Below are positions 1-7,280 of a stretch of 64,000 nucleotides of DNA, piece by piece. The notes under the pieces were generated by a model. It was not told the DNA's origin. It saw nothing but the letters and a program-made list of their open reading frames with translations, and searched no databases. The stretch comes from Pseudomonas sp. GD03944. Its GTDB lineage: Bacteria > Pseudomonadota > Gammaproteobacteria > Pseudomonadales > Pseudomonadaceae. A program made the position numbers and the translations under genes. Where the stretch lies: assembly GCF_029839275.1 (NCBI RefSeq), contig NZ_JAOCAH010000003.1, positions 62,001 through 126,000 of the forward strand. Direction: 5' to 3'. How positions within the stretch are numbered: position 1 is the stretch's first letter; every line of letters starts with the position of its first letter.

Positions 1-378
1 GGCCTGCTGGTGTTCGCCGTGTCCTGCGCCGGCCTGGGCTGGCAGGGGCAGGGCGCTTCGTTCCTGGTGCTGTGTTTCTGGGCCTGCGTCGGCCGCATCG
101 GCCTGGGCATCCTGCTGCCGGCGTTGAGCACCGGGTCGCTGGATATCCTCAGCCAGGACGAACTGGCCCAGGGCGCCGGGGCGATCACCTTCGTTCGGCA
201 ACTTGGCGGCGCATTCGGGGTCAATTTGTTGACCTTCTTCCTCGAGTGGCGGCACGCGCGCGAAGGGATGGGCCTGCTGGCGGAGGCCAGGGCTTTCCAG
301 CAGAGTTTCTGGCTGATGGCCGGGGTGTTCGTGCTGACGATGCTGGCTGCCTGGCACGTGCGTTCGCGTGCGGCATGA
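1..378 (+). CDS. MFS multidrug efflux transporter, DHA2 (EmrB/QacA) type, 3' end only
   Basis: The frame is open from the first base, so only the last 125 residues of the protein are present. Three hydrophobic segments are visible, separated by a loop with an FVRQLGGAFG stretch like the one that precedes the last helices of EmrB/QacA-type 14-helix drug:proton antiporters. The C-terminus is short and basic. The family exports hydrophobic or cationic drugs across the inner membrane. The substrate cannot be inferred from this fragment. It is probably the last gene of its unit, because the next gene has its own promoter-like sequence about 40 bases downstream. Confidence 0.75.
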   Translation, partial: GLLVFAVSCAGLGWQGQGASFLVLCFWACVGRIGLGILLPALSTGSLDILSQDELAQGAGAITFVRQLGGAFGVNLLTFFLEWRHAREGMGLLAEARAFQQSFWLMAGVFVLTMLAAWHVRSRAA

Positions 379-414
379 CAGCGGTCGGCAAGAATGTGAA
401 CTGCGTCGGTTTTT

Positions 415-444
415 TTGGATAGCCACCTACGCATTGCGTATGAT
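415..444 (+). promoter_or_regulatory. Candidate sigma-70 promoter of the FimV-family gene
   Basis: TTGGAT at 415-420 and TATGAT at 439-444 are separated by 18 bases. It would give a leader of roughly 190 bases before the ATG at 642. Called by eye from consensus only. Confidence 0.4.
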
Positions 445-641
445 GGCGCCATGCCCAGTGTCATGCATGCAGAGAGCCGAGCAAGACTGCAAATCATGGC
501 CATACTCACTTATTAGCCGGGTTCGACATGGACCGTCACCTGCCGCTTGAACACGTTGCAACGTCTGCGTCATCACCTTCAGGGCAGGTACGCCTGGGTG
601 TCAGCAGCAGACGGGTTGCTAGGGATCTACCGGGAGTTTTC

Positions 642-2720
642 ATGACCCCAGTTCGCCAACTGCTGCTTGGCCTGGCTTCGAGCTCGGCACTTTACTCGGG
701 GGTGGTCCCTGCGCTCGGTCTGGGTGAGATCACCCTGCATTCCGCCCTGAACCAGCCCCTGGACGCCGAAATCGAGCTGCTCGAAGTCGGTGACCTGACG
801 TCCAGCGACGTGCTGGTGCGCCTGGCGTCGGCGGAGGTGTTCAGCCGCTCCGGGGTCGATCGCCTGTTCTTCCTCAATGACCTGCGTTTCACCCCGATCC
901 TGCGCGGCTCCAACAGCGTGATCCGTGTGGTGTCGAATCGGCCGGTCAACGAGCCGTACTTGAATTTCATCGTCGAGGTGGCGCGCCCCAACGGGCAGTT
1001 GCTGCGCGAATACACCGTGCTGCTGGACCCGCCGGGGTCCTCGGCCTACCGCACCATGGCCAGCGTGCCGTCGGCCCCGTCGCAAGCGGCCGCCACCCCG
1101 GCGCGCCCGGCCCCGGTGGAGCCGACCCAGACCTACAGCGCGCCCGCGGTGATGCCGTCGGCAACCCAGGGTCAGCGCTACCAGGTCAGCCGCGGCGACA
1201 GCCTGTGGAGCATCGCCGCCGGTCTGCGCGCGGCGGGCAGCGAGCTGTCCCAGGATCGGCTGATGCGGGACATCCACGCCCTCAACCCGCAAGCCTTCAG
1301 CAACGGCGATATCAATCGTTTGCAGGCCGGTGCCGATCTGCTGCTGCCGGATGCGGCCAATCCCCAGGCTGCTGCGGCGCCCGAGGCGGTGAGCGCCGCC
1401 CCGCAGGACACGGTCGTCACCTCGGAGCAGGCGCCACAACAGCCGCTGGAACCGCAGGCCGAGGCCCTGGTGGCCGCGCAGCGCCGTATCGACGAGGCCC
1501 TGGCCGAACAGGCCGAGGAAAACCAGCAACTGCAACAGGGCCTGGCGGATCTGCAGGCGCAGGTGCAGGAACTGCAATCCCAGCTGGCCAGCAAGGACCA
1601 GCGCCTGTCCGAGTTGCAGGCACGCCTGGATGCACCGCCAGCGCCAGTGGTGGACGCTGCTCCGGTGGCCGCGCCGGCTGAAACGCCAGCTGCCCCGGTC
1701 GAGGCGCCAGCCAGCCAGGAGCGTTCGTGGTTGAGCGCGACCCTGGCCCTGTTGCTCGTGTTGCTGGCCGGTTTGGTTGCCCTGTACTGGCGTGCCCGCC
1801 GTCGTCCGGCCCCGGTCGAGCCGACGCCCGCCAAGCCCGAGGTCGTCGCGGTGGCCGCTCCGGCCCCGGTCGCCCCGGTGGTTGCTGCCGCGCCCGTGGT
1901 GGCGGCTGCGGCGGTCGCTCCCGCGCCGGCTCCGGTTGCGCCGCTGCGCTCCGCCGTGCCGGTGGACGCCCTGGAAGGCGCAAACATCTACATTGCCTAC
2001 GGCCGTTTCAGCGAGGCCGCCGTTGCGCTGCGCAAGGCCCTGGATGCCCAGCCGATGCGCAGCGACATCCGCTTCCGTCTGCTGGAGGTGTATGCCCAAC
2101 TGGGTGATGCCCAGGCCTTCGCACGCGAAGAGGCGGTGTTGCGCGAGGAGGGCTTTACCCCGGCCCGTCTCGACCAGCTCAAGGCCCGTCATCCGCACCT
2201 GCTCAGCGACACCGCCGCCCCCGACGACCTGCTGCTCGACGACACGCCAGCGCTCGCACCGGCTGCCACGCCTGAGCTGTCGGATGACTTCCAGCTCAAC
2301 CTGGACGACCTGTCGCTGGATGCCGACTGGGACCTGGTCAGCCCGTTCTCCACCACCGCCCGCGCCAAGGTGGCTCCGGCTGCCCCGCAGGAGCCGGAGC
2401 ACCACGGCCTGGACAAGCACGATGTGCGCAGCCCGTTCGCCGCATCGATGCTGGTCGAGGAACACCCTTCGGAGGACTGGCTGCAGAGCGAGCTGGACGA
2501 TAATTTCCTGAAGCAGCCGGACGCCGCCGACAGCCTGTTGTTGAGCGACCTGGGTGACCTGGACGACAACCGCGACACCCTGTCCAAGCTCAACCTGGCC
2601 CTGGCCTATATCGAGCAGGGTAGCCTGGAAAGCGCCTGCAACATTCTCAACGAAGTGATCATCGAAGGCGACGACGCGCAGAAGGAACAGGCGCGCGAGC
2701 TGTTGGCGAAAATCGCCTGA
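642..2720 (+). CDS. FimV/HubP-family LysM and TPR pole-organising protein
   Basis: This is a 692-residue inner-membrane protein of the FimV/HubP family, which binds peptidoglycan and organises polar machinery such as type IV pili, and in P. aeruginosa helps activate the adenylate cyclase CyaB. Visible in order: a signal peptide (1-28), the conserved FimV N-terminal domain (GLGEITLHSALNQPLDAEI), a LysM repeat (about 177-236, with GDSLWSIA), a Gln/Ala-rich coiled coil (about 280-330), one membrane helix (about 361-385), an Ala/Pro linker, TPR-like repeats, acidic stretches, and the conserved C-terminal FimV domain (about 640-692). It is shorter than classical FimV (about 900 residues) and is not next to truA, trpF or asd, so it may be a second paralogue. 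The start at 642 is preceded by GGGAG; an upstream in-frame ATG at 528 has no such site and no signal peptide. Confidence 0.8.
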   Translation: MTPVRQLLLGLASSSALYSGVVPALGLGEITLHSALNQPLDAEIELLEVGDLTSSDVLVRLASAEVFSRSGVDRLFFLNDLRFTPILRGSNSVIRVVSNRPVNEPYLNFIVEVARPNGQLLREYTVLLDPPGSSAYRTMASVPSAPSQAAATPARPAPVEPTQTYSAPAVMPSATQGQRYQVSRGDSLWSIAAGLRAAGSELSQDRLMRDIHALNPQAFSNGDINRLQAGADLLLPDAANPQAAAAPEAVSAAPQDTVVTSEQAPQQPLEPQAEALVAAQRRIDEALAEQAEENQQLQQGLADLQAQVQELQSQLASKDQRLSELQARLDAPPAPVVDAAPVAAPAETPAAPVEAPASQERSWLSATLALLLVLLAGLVALYWRARRRPAPVEPTPAKPEVVAVAAPAPVAPVVAAAPVVAAAAVAPAPAPVAPLRSAVPVDALEGANIYIAYGRFSEAAVALRKALDAQPMRSDIRFRLLEVYAQLGDAQAFAREEAVLREEGFTPARLDQLKARHPHLLSDTAAPDDLLLDDTPALAPAATPELSDDFQLNLDDLSLDADWDLVSPFSTTARAKVAPAAPQEPEHHGLDKHDVRSPFAASMLVEEHPSEDWLQSELDDNFLKQPDAADSLLLSDLGDLDDNRDTLSKLNLALAYIEQGSLESACNILNEVIIEGDDAQKEQARELLAKIA

Positions 2721-2726
2721 CCCGCG

Positions 2727-2755
2727 CCGGATGCCGCCTGACAGGTGGCATCCGG
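2727..2755 (+). terminator. Stem-loop after the FimV-family gene
   Basis: A 9-bp perfect stem (CCGGATGCC / GGCATCCGG) with an 11-base loop lies 6 bases after the stop codon. There is no downstream T-tract, so it could be a weak or Rho-assisted terminator or a 3'-end stabiliser. Confidence 0.4.
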
Positions 2756-2816
2756 GCGAGGCAAATCCCCGTCGCAGGCGTATCATGGGTGGCTCCTGTC
2801 CACTGCGAGCCGCGCC

Positions 2817-3107
2817 ATGTCCTCCCGTAAAGTCGAAGTGACCATCACCTATTGCACCCAGTGCCAGTGGATGCTGCGTGCTGCCTGGCTTGCCCAGGAG
2901 TTGCTGTCGACCTTCACCGACGACCTGGCCCGGGTCAGCCTCGAACCGGGTACCGGCGGGGTGTTTCGCATCACCTGCGACGGCGTGCAGCTGTGGGAAC
3001 GCAAGGCGGACGGCGGTTTCCCTGAAGCCAAGGTGCTCAAGCAGCGCCTGCGTGACCACATCGACCCCGAGCGCGACTTGGGCCATAACGACCGCGTGAG
3101 TACCTGA
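2817..3107 (+). CDS. SelT/SelW/SelH (Rdx) family thioredoxin-like protein
   Basis: A 96-residue protein of the Rdx family, small thioredoxin-fold proteins related to selenoprotein W. It has the CxxC redox motif near the N-terminus (YCTQCQW, Cys13 and Cys16). Selenocysteine members carry U at the second position; this one has plain Cys and needs no SECIS element. The body contains a GTGGVF strand-turn and a WERK segment, followed by the FPEAKVLKQRLRD helix typical of the family. The chosen start gives a protein beginning MSSRKVEVTITYC; the longer frame from 2745 runs through the stem-loop region. Function is inferred: probably a redox partner of unknown target in the cytoplasm. Confidence 0.8.
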   Translation: MSSRKVEVTITYCTQCQWMLRAAWLAQELLSTFTDDLARVSLEPGTGGVFRITCDGVQLWERKADGGFPEAKVLKQRLRDHIDPERDLGHNDRVST

Positions 3108-3130
3108 GTCTGTAGGGGCGAGGGTGTACC

Positions 3131-3155
3131 TGTAGGAGCGGGCTTGCCCGCGAGC
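3131..3155. repeat. Single REP element, GTAGGAG class
   Basis: The element is GTAGGAG followed by the GCGGGC-TT-GCCCGC hairpin and a CGAG tail, the common P. putida-type REP. It lies between the convergent Rdx and EamA genes. A partial head (TGTAGGGGCG) occurs 20 bases earlier. Confidence 0.8.
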
Positions 3156-3231
3156 TGTTCGGCTCACCGCCGACTCGGTATTGCTCAGGCCGCCGAACTC
3201 GCGGCCAGGGCCTCTCCTGCAGGGCGCGCGT

Positions 3232-4083
3232 TCAGCGGGCCATGCGGGCGGAGTAGAAGATCGCCAGGATAATCAGCGCGCCGCCGGCCAGCATGCGCAG
3301 GGTGGGGATCTCGTGGAACAGCCACCAGGCGAAGACGATGCCGTAGACCGGCTCCAGGGCGAAGATCACGGCGGCGGTCCGGGCTTTCAGCACGCGCAGG
3401 CTGGCAACGAACAGGCTGTGCGCCAGGCCGGTACAGAACACCCCGAGCATCGCCAGCCACAGCCAGTCGAGCAGCGTCACGCTGGGCAGCAGCGGCCAGG
3501 CGAAGGGCATGAAGCACAGCAGCACGGTTAGGTTCTGGCACAGCGCGGCCTGCACCGGGTCCAGGCCCCGGGTGCTGGCGCGGTTGAGCAGTGACAGCAG
3601 GGCGAACAGCAGCCCCGACAGCACTGCCCAGAGCAGGCCGACGGTCGCTTCGCTGCCGAGGTCGAAGGTCGGCGTGACCAGCACCAGGCCGATGCACACC
3701 AGGGTCACCATCAGGTATTCGCTGGGGCGGGTGCGTTCACGGAACAGCAGGCCCTCCAGCAGCACGGTGAACGCCGGGAAGCTGGCGAAGCCGAGGGTGG
3801 CGATGGCCACGCCGGAGACTTTCACCGCCTCGAAGAAGGTCATCCAGTGGCTGCCGAGCAGCAGCCCGCCGAGGGCCAGCAGACCCAGCTGCCGAACCGT
3901 GGGACGGTTGCCCCGGGACGGCGCGAACAGCTGGGCGAACAGGGCCAGGGCGGCCACGGCGAACAGCGCCCGGCCGGCGACGATGGCCAGCGGTGTGGTT
4001 TGCGCCAGTTTGCCGAAGATGCCCGACAGGCCGAACAGCAGTGCGCCCAGGTGAATGGCCAGCAGGGCCTTGCGTTCGGTCAT
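3232..4083 (-). CDS. EamA/DMT-superfamily transporter
   Basis: A 283-residue, highly hydrophobic protein with about ten membrane segments in two homologous halves, as in EamA (RhaT/DMT) metabolite exporters. It has the family's usual features: GLSGIFGKLAQ in helix 1, LFRERTRPSEY between the halves, and the terminal EPVYGIVFAWWLFHEIPT segment. The substrate is not predictable; relatives export amino acids, purines or drugs. The start codon overlaps the stop of the tRNA-binding-domain gene (ATGA), so the two are translationally coupled. An AraC regulator lies just upstream on the same strand and could control both. Confidence 0.8.
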   Translation of the reverse strand: MTERKALLAIHLGALLFGLSGIFGKLAQTTPLAIVAGRALFAVAALALFAQLFAPSRGNRPTVRQLGLLALGGLLLGSHWMTFFEAVKVSGVAIATLGFASFPAFTVLLEGLLFRERTRPSEYLMVTLVCIGLVLVTPTFDLGSEATVGLLWAVLSGLLFALLSLLNRASTRGLDPVQAALCQNLTVLLCFMPFAWPLLPSVTLLDWLWLAMLGVFCTGLAHSLFVASLRVLKARTAAVIFALEPVYGIVFAWWLFHEIPTLRMLAGGALIILAIFYSARMAR

Positions 4084-4415
4084 GCCAGGCGCGCCCCGTT
4101 GGGCAGCGGCTTGTCGAAGCTGGCCAGCACCACCTTGTCGTCGGCGTCGTAGACCCCGGTTACCAGGACCTCGGAGCGCACCCCGGCCACCCGCTTGGGC
4201 GCGAAGTTGCACACGCACAGCACCTGCCGGCCGACCAGCTCGCTGGCGCTGTAGTGGGCGGTCAACTGGGCGCTGGAGGTCTTCACCCCGCATTCGCCCA
4301 GATCGACCTGCAGCACGTAGGCGGGTTTGAGGGCCTTGGGGTTCGGCTCGGCGGACAGCACCGTGCCGACGCGCAGCTCAACCCGTTGAAAATCGTCCCA
4401 CTCGATCGTGTCCAT
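4080..4415 (-). CDS. tRNA-binding domain protein, CsaA-like
   Basis: A 111-residue stand-alone EMAP/OB-fold tRNA-binding domain. Visible family features are DFQRVELRVGTVL at the start, a central SSAQLTAHYSASELVGRQVLCVCNF segment and a VLVTGVYD strand near the end. This is the length of CsaA-type proteins, which bind tRNA as dimers and have been linked to chaperone-like or export roles. It is not the C-terminal domain of MetG or PheT, because the frame is complete. It is coupled to the downstream EamA gene. Confidence 0.8.
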   Translation of the reverse strand: MDTIEWDDFQRVELRVGTVLSAEPNPKALKPAYVLQVDLGECGVKTSSAQLTAHYSASELVGRQVLCVCNFAPKRVAGVRSEVLVTGVYDADDKVVLASFDKPLPNGARLA

Positions 4416-4499
4416 GGTGCCTCCCCATTACGGTGTCGCGGTGCAGTCTAGGGGGCGTGGCCAGGGCTGTCTGTCGCGGGAGTGGCGCGCTTTGTCGCG

Positions 4500-5249
4500 T
4501 TACTCGCGCCCCTGGCGCAGGCTGCGGGGCGTCACGCCGAACTGGCGCGACAGGGCCGCGGTGAACGCGCTCTGCGAGGCGTAGCCGACCCGGGCGGCGA
4601 TCTCGCCGATCGGCAGGCTGCTGCCTTGCAGGAGCTGGCGGGCCAGGTGCAGGCGACGGCTGCGCACGTACTCCATGGGCGTTAGCCCGGTCTCGTCGAG
4701 GAAACGCGCGTGGAAGCGCGCGGCAGACAGCCCGCTGAGGCGCGCGAGGTCGGCGACCTGCAGCGGGTGGGCGGCGTGCTGGTCGATATGGGCATCGATC
4801 GCGGCCAGCGGCAACCGGCCGCCGTCCTGGATGGGGTGTGCGTTGGCCAGGCTGGCCAGGAGCAGGGCGGCACCCTGCTGGGCGATCACCGGGTCGTTGA
4901 TCGGGCTGGCGGCCAGCCAGCCGACCAGTTGGCTCTGGGACGGCGTGAGGCTGATCGCCCCCGGTTTTTCCATCAGGCGCCGGCTGGCGTCGGCATGGGG
5001 CCCCAGGTGCTGGGCGAGCCAGTGTTCGGACGGCACGTCGAGCACCAGGCACTGGCTGCCGTGGCGACTGCCGCAGGCATGGGGGGCCTCCGCCGGCACC
5101 ACCGCGAGCACCTGGCGCAGCACCCGGCTGCCCAGGCCGGCCACTTCGAAGTCCAGCTCGCCGCGCAGGCCGAACACCAGCTGCGCATGGGCGTGGCTGT
5201 GGCTGAGCAGTTCGTGGCTGTAGTGACGCAGGGAAAGCAGCGAAGGCAT
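4500..5249 (-). CDS. AraC-family transcriptional regulator with N-terminal cupin sensor
   Basis: A 249-residue regulator. The N-terminal half starts MPSLLSLRHYSHELLSHSH and resembles the His-rich cupin sensor of AraC_binding-type regulators. The C-terminal about 100 residues contain two helix-turn-helix motifs (LQVADLARLSGLSAARFHARF and IGEIAARVGYASQSAFTAALSRQFG) and the ending GVTPRSLRQG, characteristic of AraC/XylS. The same-strand neighbours are the CsaA-like and EamA genes, and the likeliest inference is control of that exporter. I took the ATG at 5249 because the upstream alternative adds a low-complexity Arg/Pro stretch that overlaps the Pho-box region. Confidence 0.8.
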   Translation of the reverse strand: MPSLLSLRHYSHELLSHSHAHAQLVFGLRGELDFEVAGLGSRVLRQVLAVVPAEAPHACGSRHGSQCLVLDVPSEHWLAQHLGPHADASRRLMEKPGAISLTPSQSQLVGWLAASPINDPVIAQQGAALLLASLANAHPIQDGGRLPLAAIDAHIDQHAAHPLQVADLARLSGLSAARFHARFLDETGLTPMEYVRSRRLHLARQLLQGSSLPIGEIAARVGYASQSAFTAALSRQFGVTPRSLRQGRE

Positions 5250-5302
5250 GGCGGGGTTCCTCGTCCGAGGCGGCAGTTTAACAGGGCGGCCTGCCGGTGT
5301 AG

Positions 5303-5334
5303 CTGTCATTGAACTGCCATGGTGGCGTCACAAT
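5303..5334 (+). promoter_or_regulatory. Pho box and -10 element of the plcP-agt operon
   Basis: CTGTCAT (5303-5309), 4 bases, CTGCCAT (5314-5320) matches the PhoB-binding consensus of two CTGTCAT-like heptamers with a 4-base spacer. A -10-like CACAAT sits at 5329-5334, the position expected when a Pho box replaces the -35 element. The plcP ATG is at 5386. This predicts induction by phosphate starvation. Confidence 0.8.
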
Positions 5335-5385
5335 CACTTCACCGCTGGCGAGCAAGCTCGTAGAAACCCAGCCGGAGGTCGCCCC

Positions 5386-6201
5386 ATGACCAGCGCTCTG
5401 CTCGCCAAGCCCAGCCGCAAACAACGTGTCCGAACCCTGTGGATCTCCGATGTACACCTTGGCACCCGCGATTGCCAGGCGGAGCACCTGTCGGCCTTTC
5501 TCAAGCGCTACCAGACCGACCGCATCTACCTGGTCGGCGACATCATCGACGGCTGGAAGCTGCGCGGCGGTATCTACTGGCCCCAGGCGCACACCAACGT
5601 GATCCGTCGCCTGCTGACCATGAGCAAGCGCGGTACCGAGGTGATCTACGTCACCGGCAACCACGACGAGTTCCTGCGCCGCTACTCCAGCCTGATGCTG
5701 GGCAATATCCAGCTGGTCGACGAAGCCGAACACATCACCGCCGACGGCCGCCGCCTGCTGGTGATCCATGGCGACCAGTTCGACGTGATCACCCGCTACC
5801 ACCGCTGGCTGGCCTTTCTCGGCGACTCGGCCTACGAGATCACCCTGACCCTCAACCGCTGGCTGAACCACTGGCGCAGCCGCTATGGCTACGGCTACTG
5901 GTCGCTGTCGGCGTACCTCAAGCACAAGGTCAAGAGCGCGGTGAACTTCATCAGCGACTTCGAAGAAGCCATCACCCACGAGTGCGTCAAACGCGGTTTC
6001 AACGGGGTGGTCTGCGGCCACATCCACCACGCCGAGATTCGCCCGATGGGCGAGGTCGAGTACATGAACTGCGGGGATTGGGTCGAGTCCTGCACGGCGC
6101 TGATCGAGCACCTGGATGGCACCATCGAACTCTATCGCCTGGCCGAAGACCAGCTACGCCAGACCCAGCAGGTACTGCCGGCCGCCGAGCCCGTGGCATG
6201 A
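5386..6201 (+). CDS. plcP: PlcP-type metallophosphoesterase (phospholipase C; LpxH-like fold)
   Basis: A 271-residue calcineurin-like phosphoesterase with all metal-ligand blocks: SDVHLGTRD (Asp22, His24), GDIIDGW, GNHDEFLRR (about 91-99), HGDQFD and GHIHHAEIR. Automated annotation often calls this family UDP-2,3-diacylglucosamine diphosphatase. The pairing with a GT4 glycosyltransferase in an ATGA overlap, plus the Pho box upstream, identifies it as PlcP. In Pseudomonas, Sinorhizobium and marine bacteria PlcP releases diacylglycerol from phospholipids under phosphate limitation so that glycolipids can replace them. The start at 5386 has GGAGG about 9 bases upstream. Confidence 0.85.
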   Translation: MTSALLAKPSRKQRVRTLWISDVHLGTRDCQAEHLSAFLKRYQTDRIYLVGDIIDGWKLRGGIYWPQAHTNVIRRLLTMSKRGTEVIYVTGNHDEFLRRYSSLMLGNIQLVDEAEHITADGRRLLVIHGDQFDVITRYHRWLAFLGDSAYEITLTLNRWLNHWRSRYGYGYWSLSAYLKHKVKSAVNFISDFEEAITHECVKRGFNGVVCGHIHHAEIRPMGEVEYMNCGDWVESCTALIEHLDGTIELYRLAEDQLRQTQQVLPAAEPVA

Positions 6202-7226
6202 GGGTTCTCATCGTCTCGGACGCCTGGCTGCCGCAGGTCAACGGCGTGGTGACCAGCCTGCAGGCGCTGGTGCGGGAGCTGCAGGCCCTGGGGCACGAGG
6301 TGAAGGTGCTGTCGCCCCAGGACTTTCGTTCGCGGCCTTGCCCGACCTACCCGGAAATCCCGTTGGTGTGGGACCTGTGGCGCGTCGGCCCGGCGATTGG
6401 CGATTTCCGCCCGGACTGCGTGCACCTGGCCACCGAAGGGCCGCTGGGCTGGGCGGCCCGGCGCTGGCTGCGCAAGCGCGGCCTGGGGTTTTCCAGTGCC
6501 ATTCACACGCGCTTTCCCGAGTACATCCACACCCGCTGGCCGCGTATTCCGCTGGCCTGGGGCTACGCCTACCTGCGAGCGTTCCACCGGCCGAGCCAGG
6601 CGGTGCTGGTGACCACCGAGCGGTTGCGCGACGAGTTCGCGGCCTGGGGCATGCAGCACCTGGCCCTGTGGCGCAAAGGCGTGAACACCGAGCTGTTCCA
6701 TCCGGCACCACGCGACGACGGTCAGCCTCCGGTGTTCCTGTACGTCGGGCGCATCGCCCCGGAAAAGAGCCTCAAGGCCTTCCTCGACCTGGAACTGCCG
6801 GGCGAGAAACAGGTAGTCGGTGACGGACCGCAGCGCGACGCGCTGGAGGCGGCGTATCCGGCGGTGCGGTTTCTCGGCTATCAGCACGGTGAAGCCCTGG
6901 CCGAGCGGTATCGCCAGGCCAGCGTGCTGGTCTTTCCGTCCCGTACCGATACCTACGGGCTGGTGATGCTGGAAGCGCTGGCCTGTGGCACGCCGGTGGC
7001 GGCCTTTCCCGTGCCGGGGCCGCTGGATGTGCTGGAGGCGGGGGTGACCGGGGTGATGAACGAGGACCTCGGCGAAGCGTGCCGGGCGGCGTTGGCGCTG
7101 GATCGGGCGGTGTGTGCCGAGCGGGCAGGGCGCCAATCCTGGCGGGCTTCGGCCCTGGAGTTCCTGGCGCACCAGCCGGTGCCCGGTGGCGAGGCCTGCG
7201 TGGCGGCAGAGGTGGCGGTACCGTAG
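6198..7226 (+). CDS. agt: Agt-type diacylglycerol glycosyltransferase (GT4)
   Basis: A 342-residue GT4 (GT-B fold) glycosyltransferase. The N-terminal acceptor domain starts MRVLIVSDAWLPQVNGVV with the glycine-rich loop typical of the SqdX/PimB/Agt clade. The C-terminal domain has VGRIAPEKSL (phosphate binding) and FPSRTDTYGLVMLEALACG, the nucleotide-sugar E(x7)E-type motif. The ATG overlaps the plcP stop (ATGA). In the known pathway Agt adds a sugar (glucose or glucuronate) to diacylglycerol made by PlcP, giving mono- or glucuronosyl-diacylglycerol in the membrane. The exact sugar cannot be told from the sequence. Confidence 0.82.
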   Translation: MRVLIVSDAWLPQVNGVVTSLQALVRELQALGHEVKVLSPQDFRSRPCPTYPEIPLVWDLWRVGPAIGDFRPDCVHLATEGPLGWAARRWLRKRGLGFSSAIHTRFPEYIHTRWPRIPLAWGYAYLRAFHRPSQAVLVTTERLRDEFAAWGMQHLALWRKGVNTELFHPAPRDDGQPPVFLYVGRIAPEKSLKAFLDLELPGEKQVVGDGPQRDALEAAYPAVRFLGYQHGEALAERYRQASVLVFPSRTDTYGLVMLEALACGTPVAAFPVPGPLDVLEAGVTGVMNEDLGEACRAALALDRAVCAERAGRQSWRASALEFLAHQPVPGGEACVAAEVAVP

Positions 7227-7247
7227 CCGTCCCGCCGAGCGCCCATG

Positions 7248-7279
7248 AAAAAAGCCGCCTGCTGGCGGCTTTTTTCATG
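7248..7279. terminator. Bidirectional intrinsic terminator between agt and cyaB
   Basis: AAAAAAGCCGCC - TGCT - GGCGGCTTTTTT forms a strong hairpin with A- and T-tracts on both sides. It serves the two convergent units. Confidence 0.9.
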
Positions 7280-7280
7280 G

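Noticed and set aside
351..367. TGGCACG motif like a sigma-54 -24 element near the end of the MFS gene
   Set aside because: No GC at the right -12 distance, and it lies in coding sequence.
627..3167. Very long open frame antisense to the FimV-family gene
   Set aside because: High-G+C antisense shadow: low-complexity His/Arg/Gly-rich translation, no ribosome site and no recognisable domain, while the sense frame has clear domains.
5386..6201. Assignment as LpxH (lipid A UDP-diacylglucosamine diphosphatase)
   Set aside because: The Pho box and coupled GT4 gene fit PlcP; LpxH is normally in a different, unregulated context.
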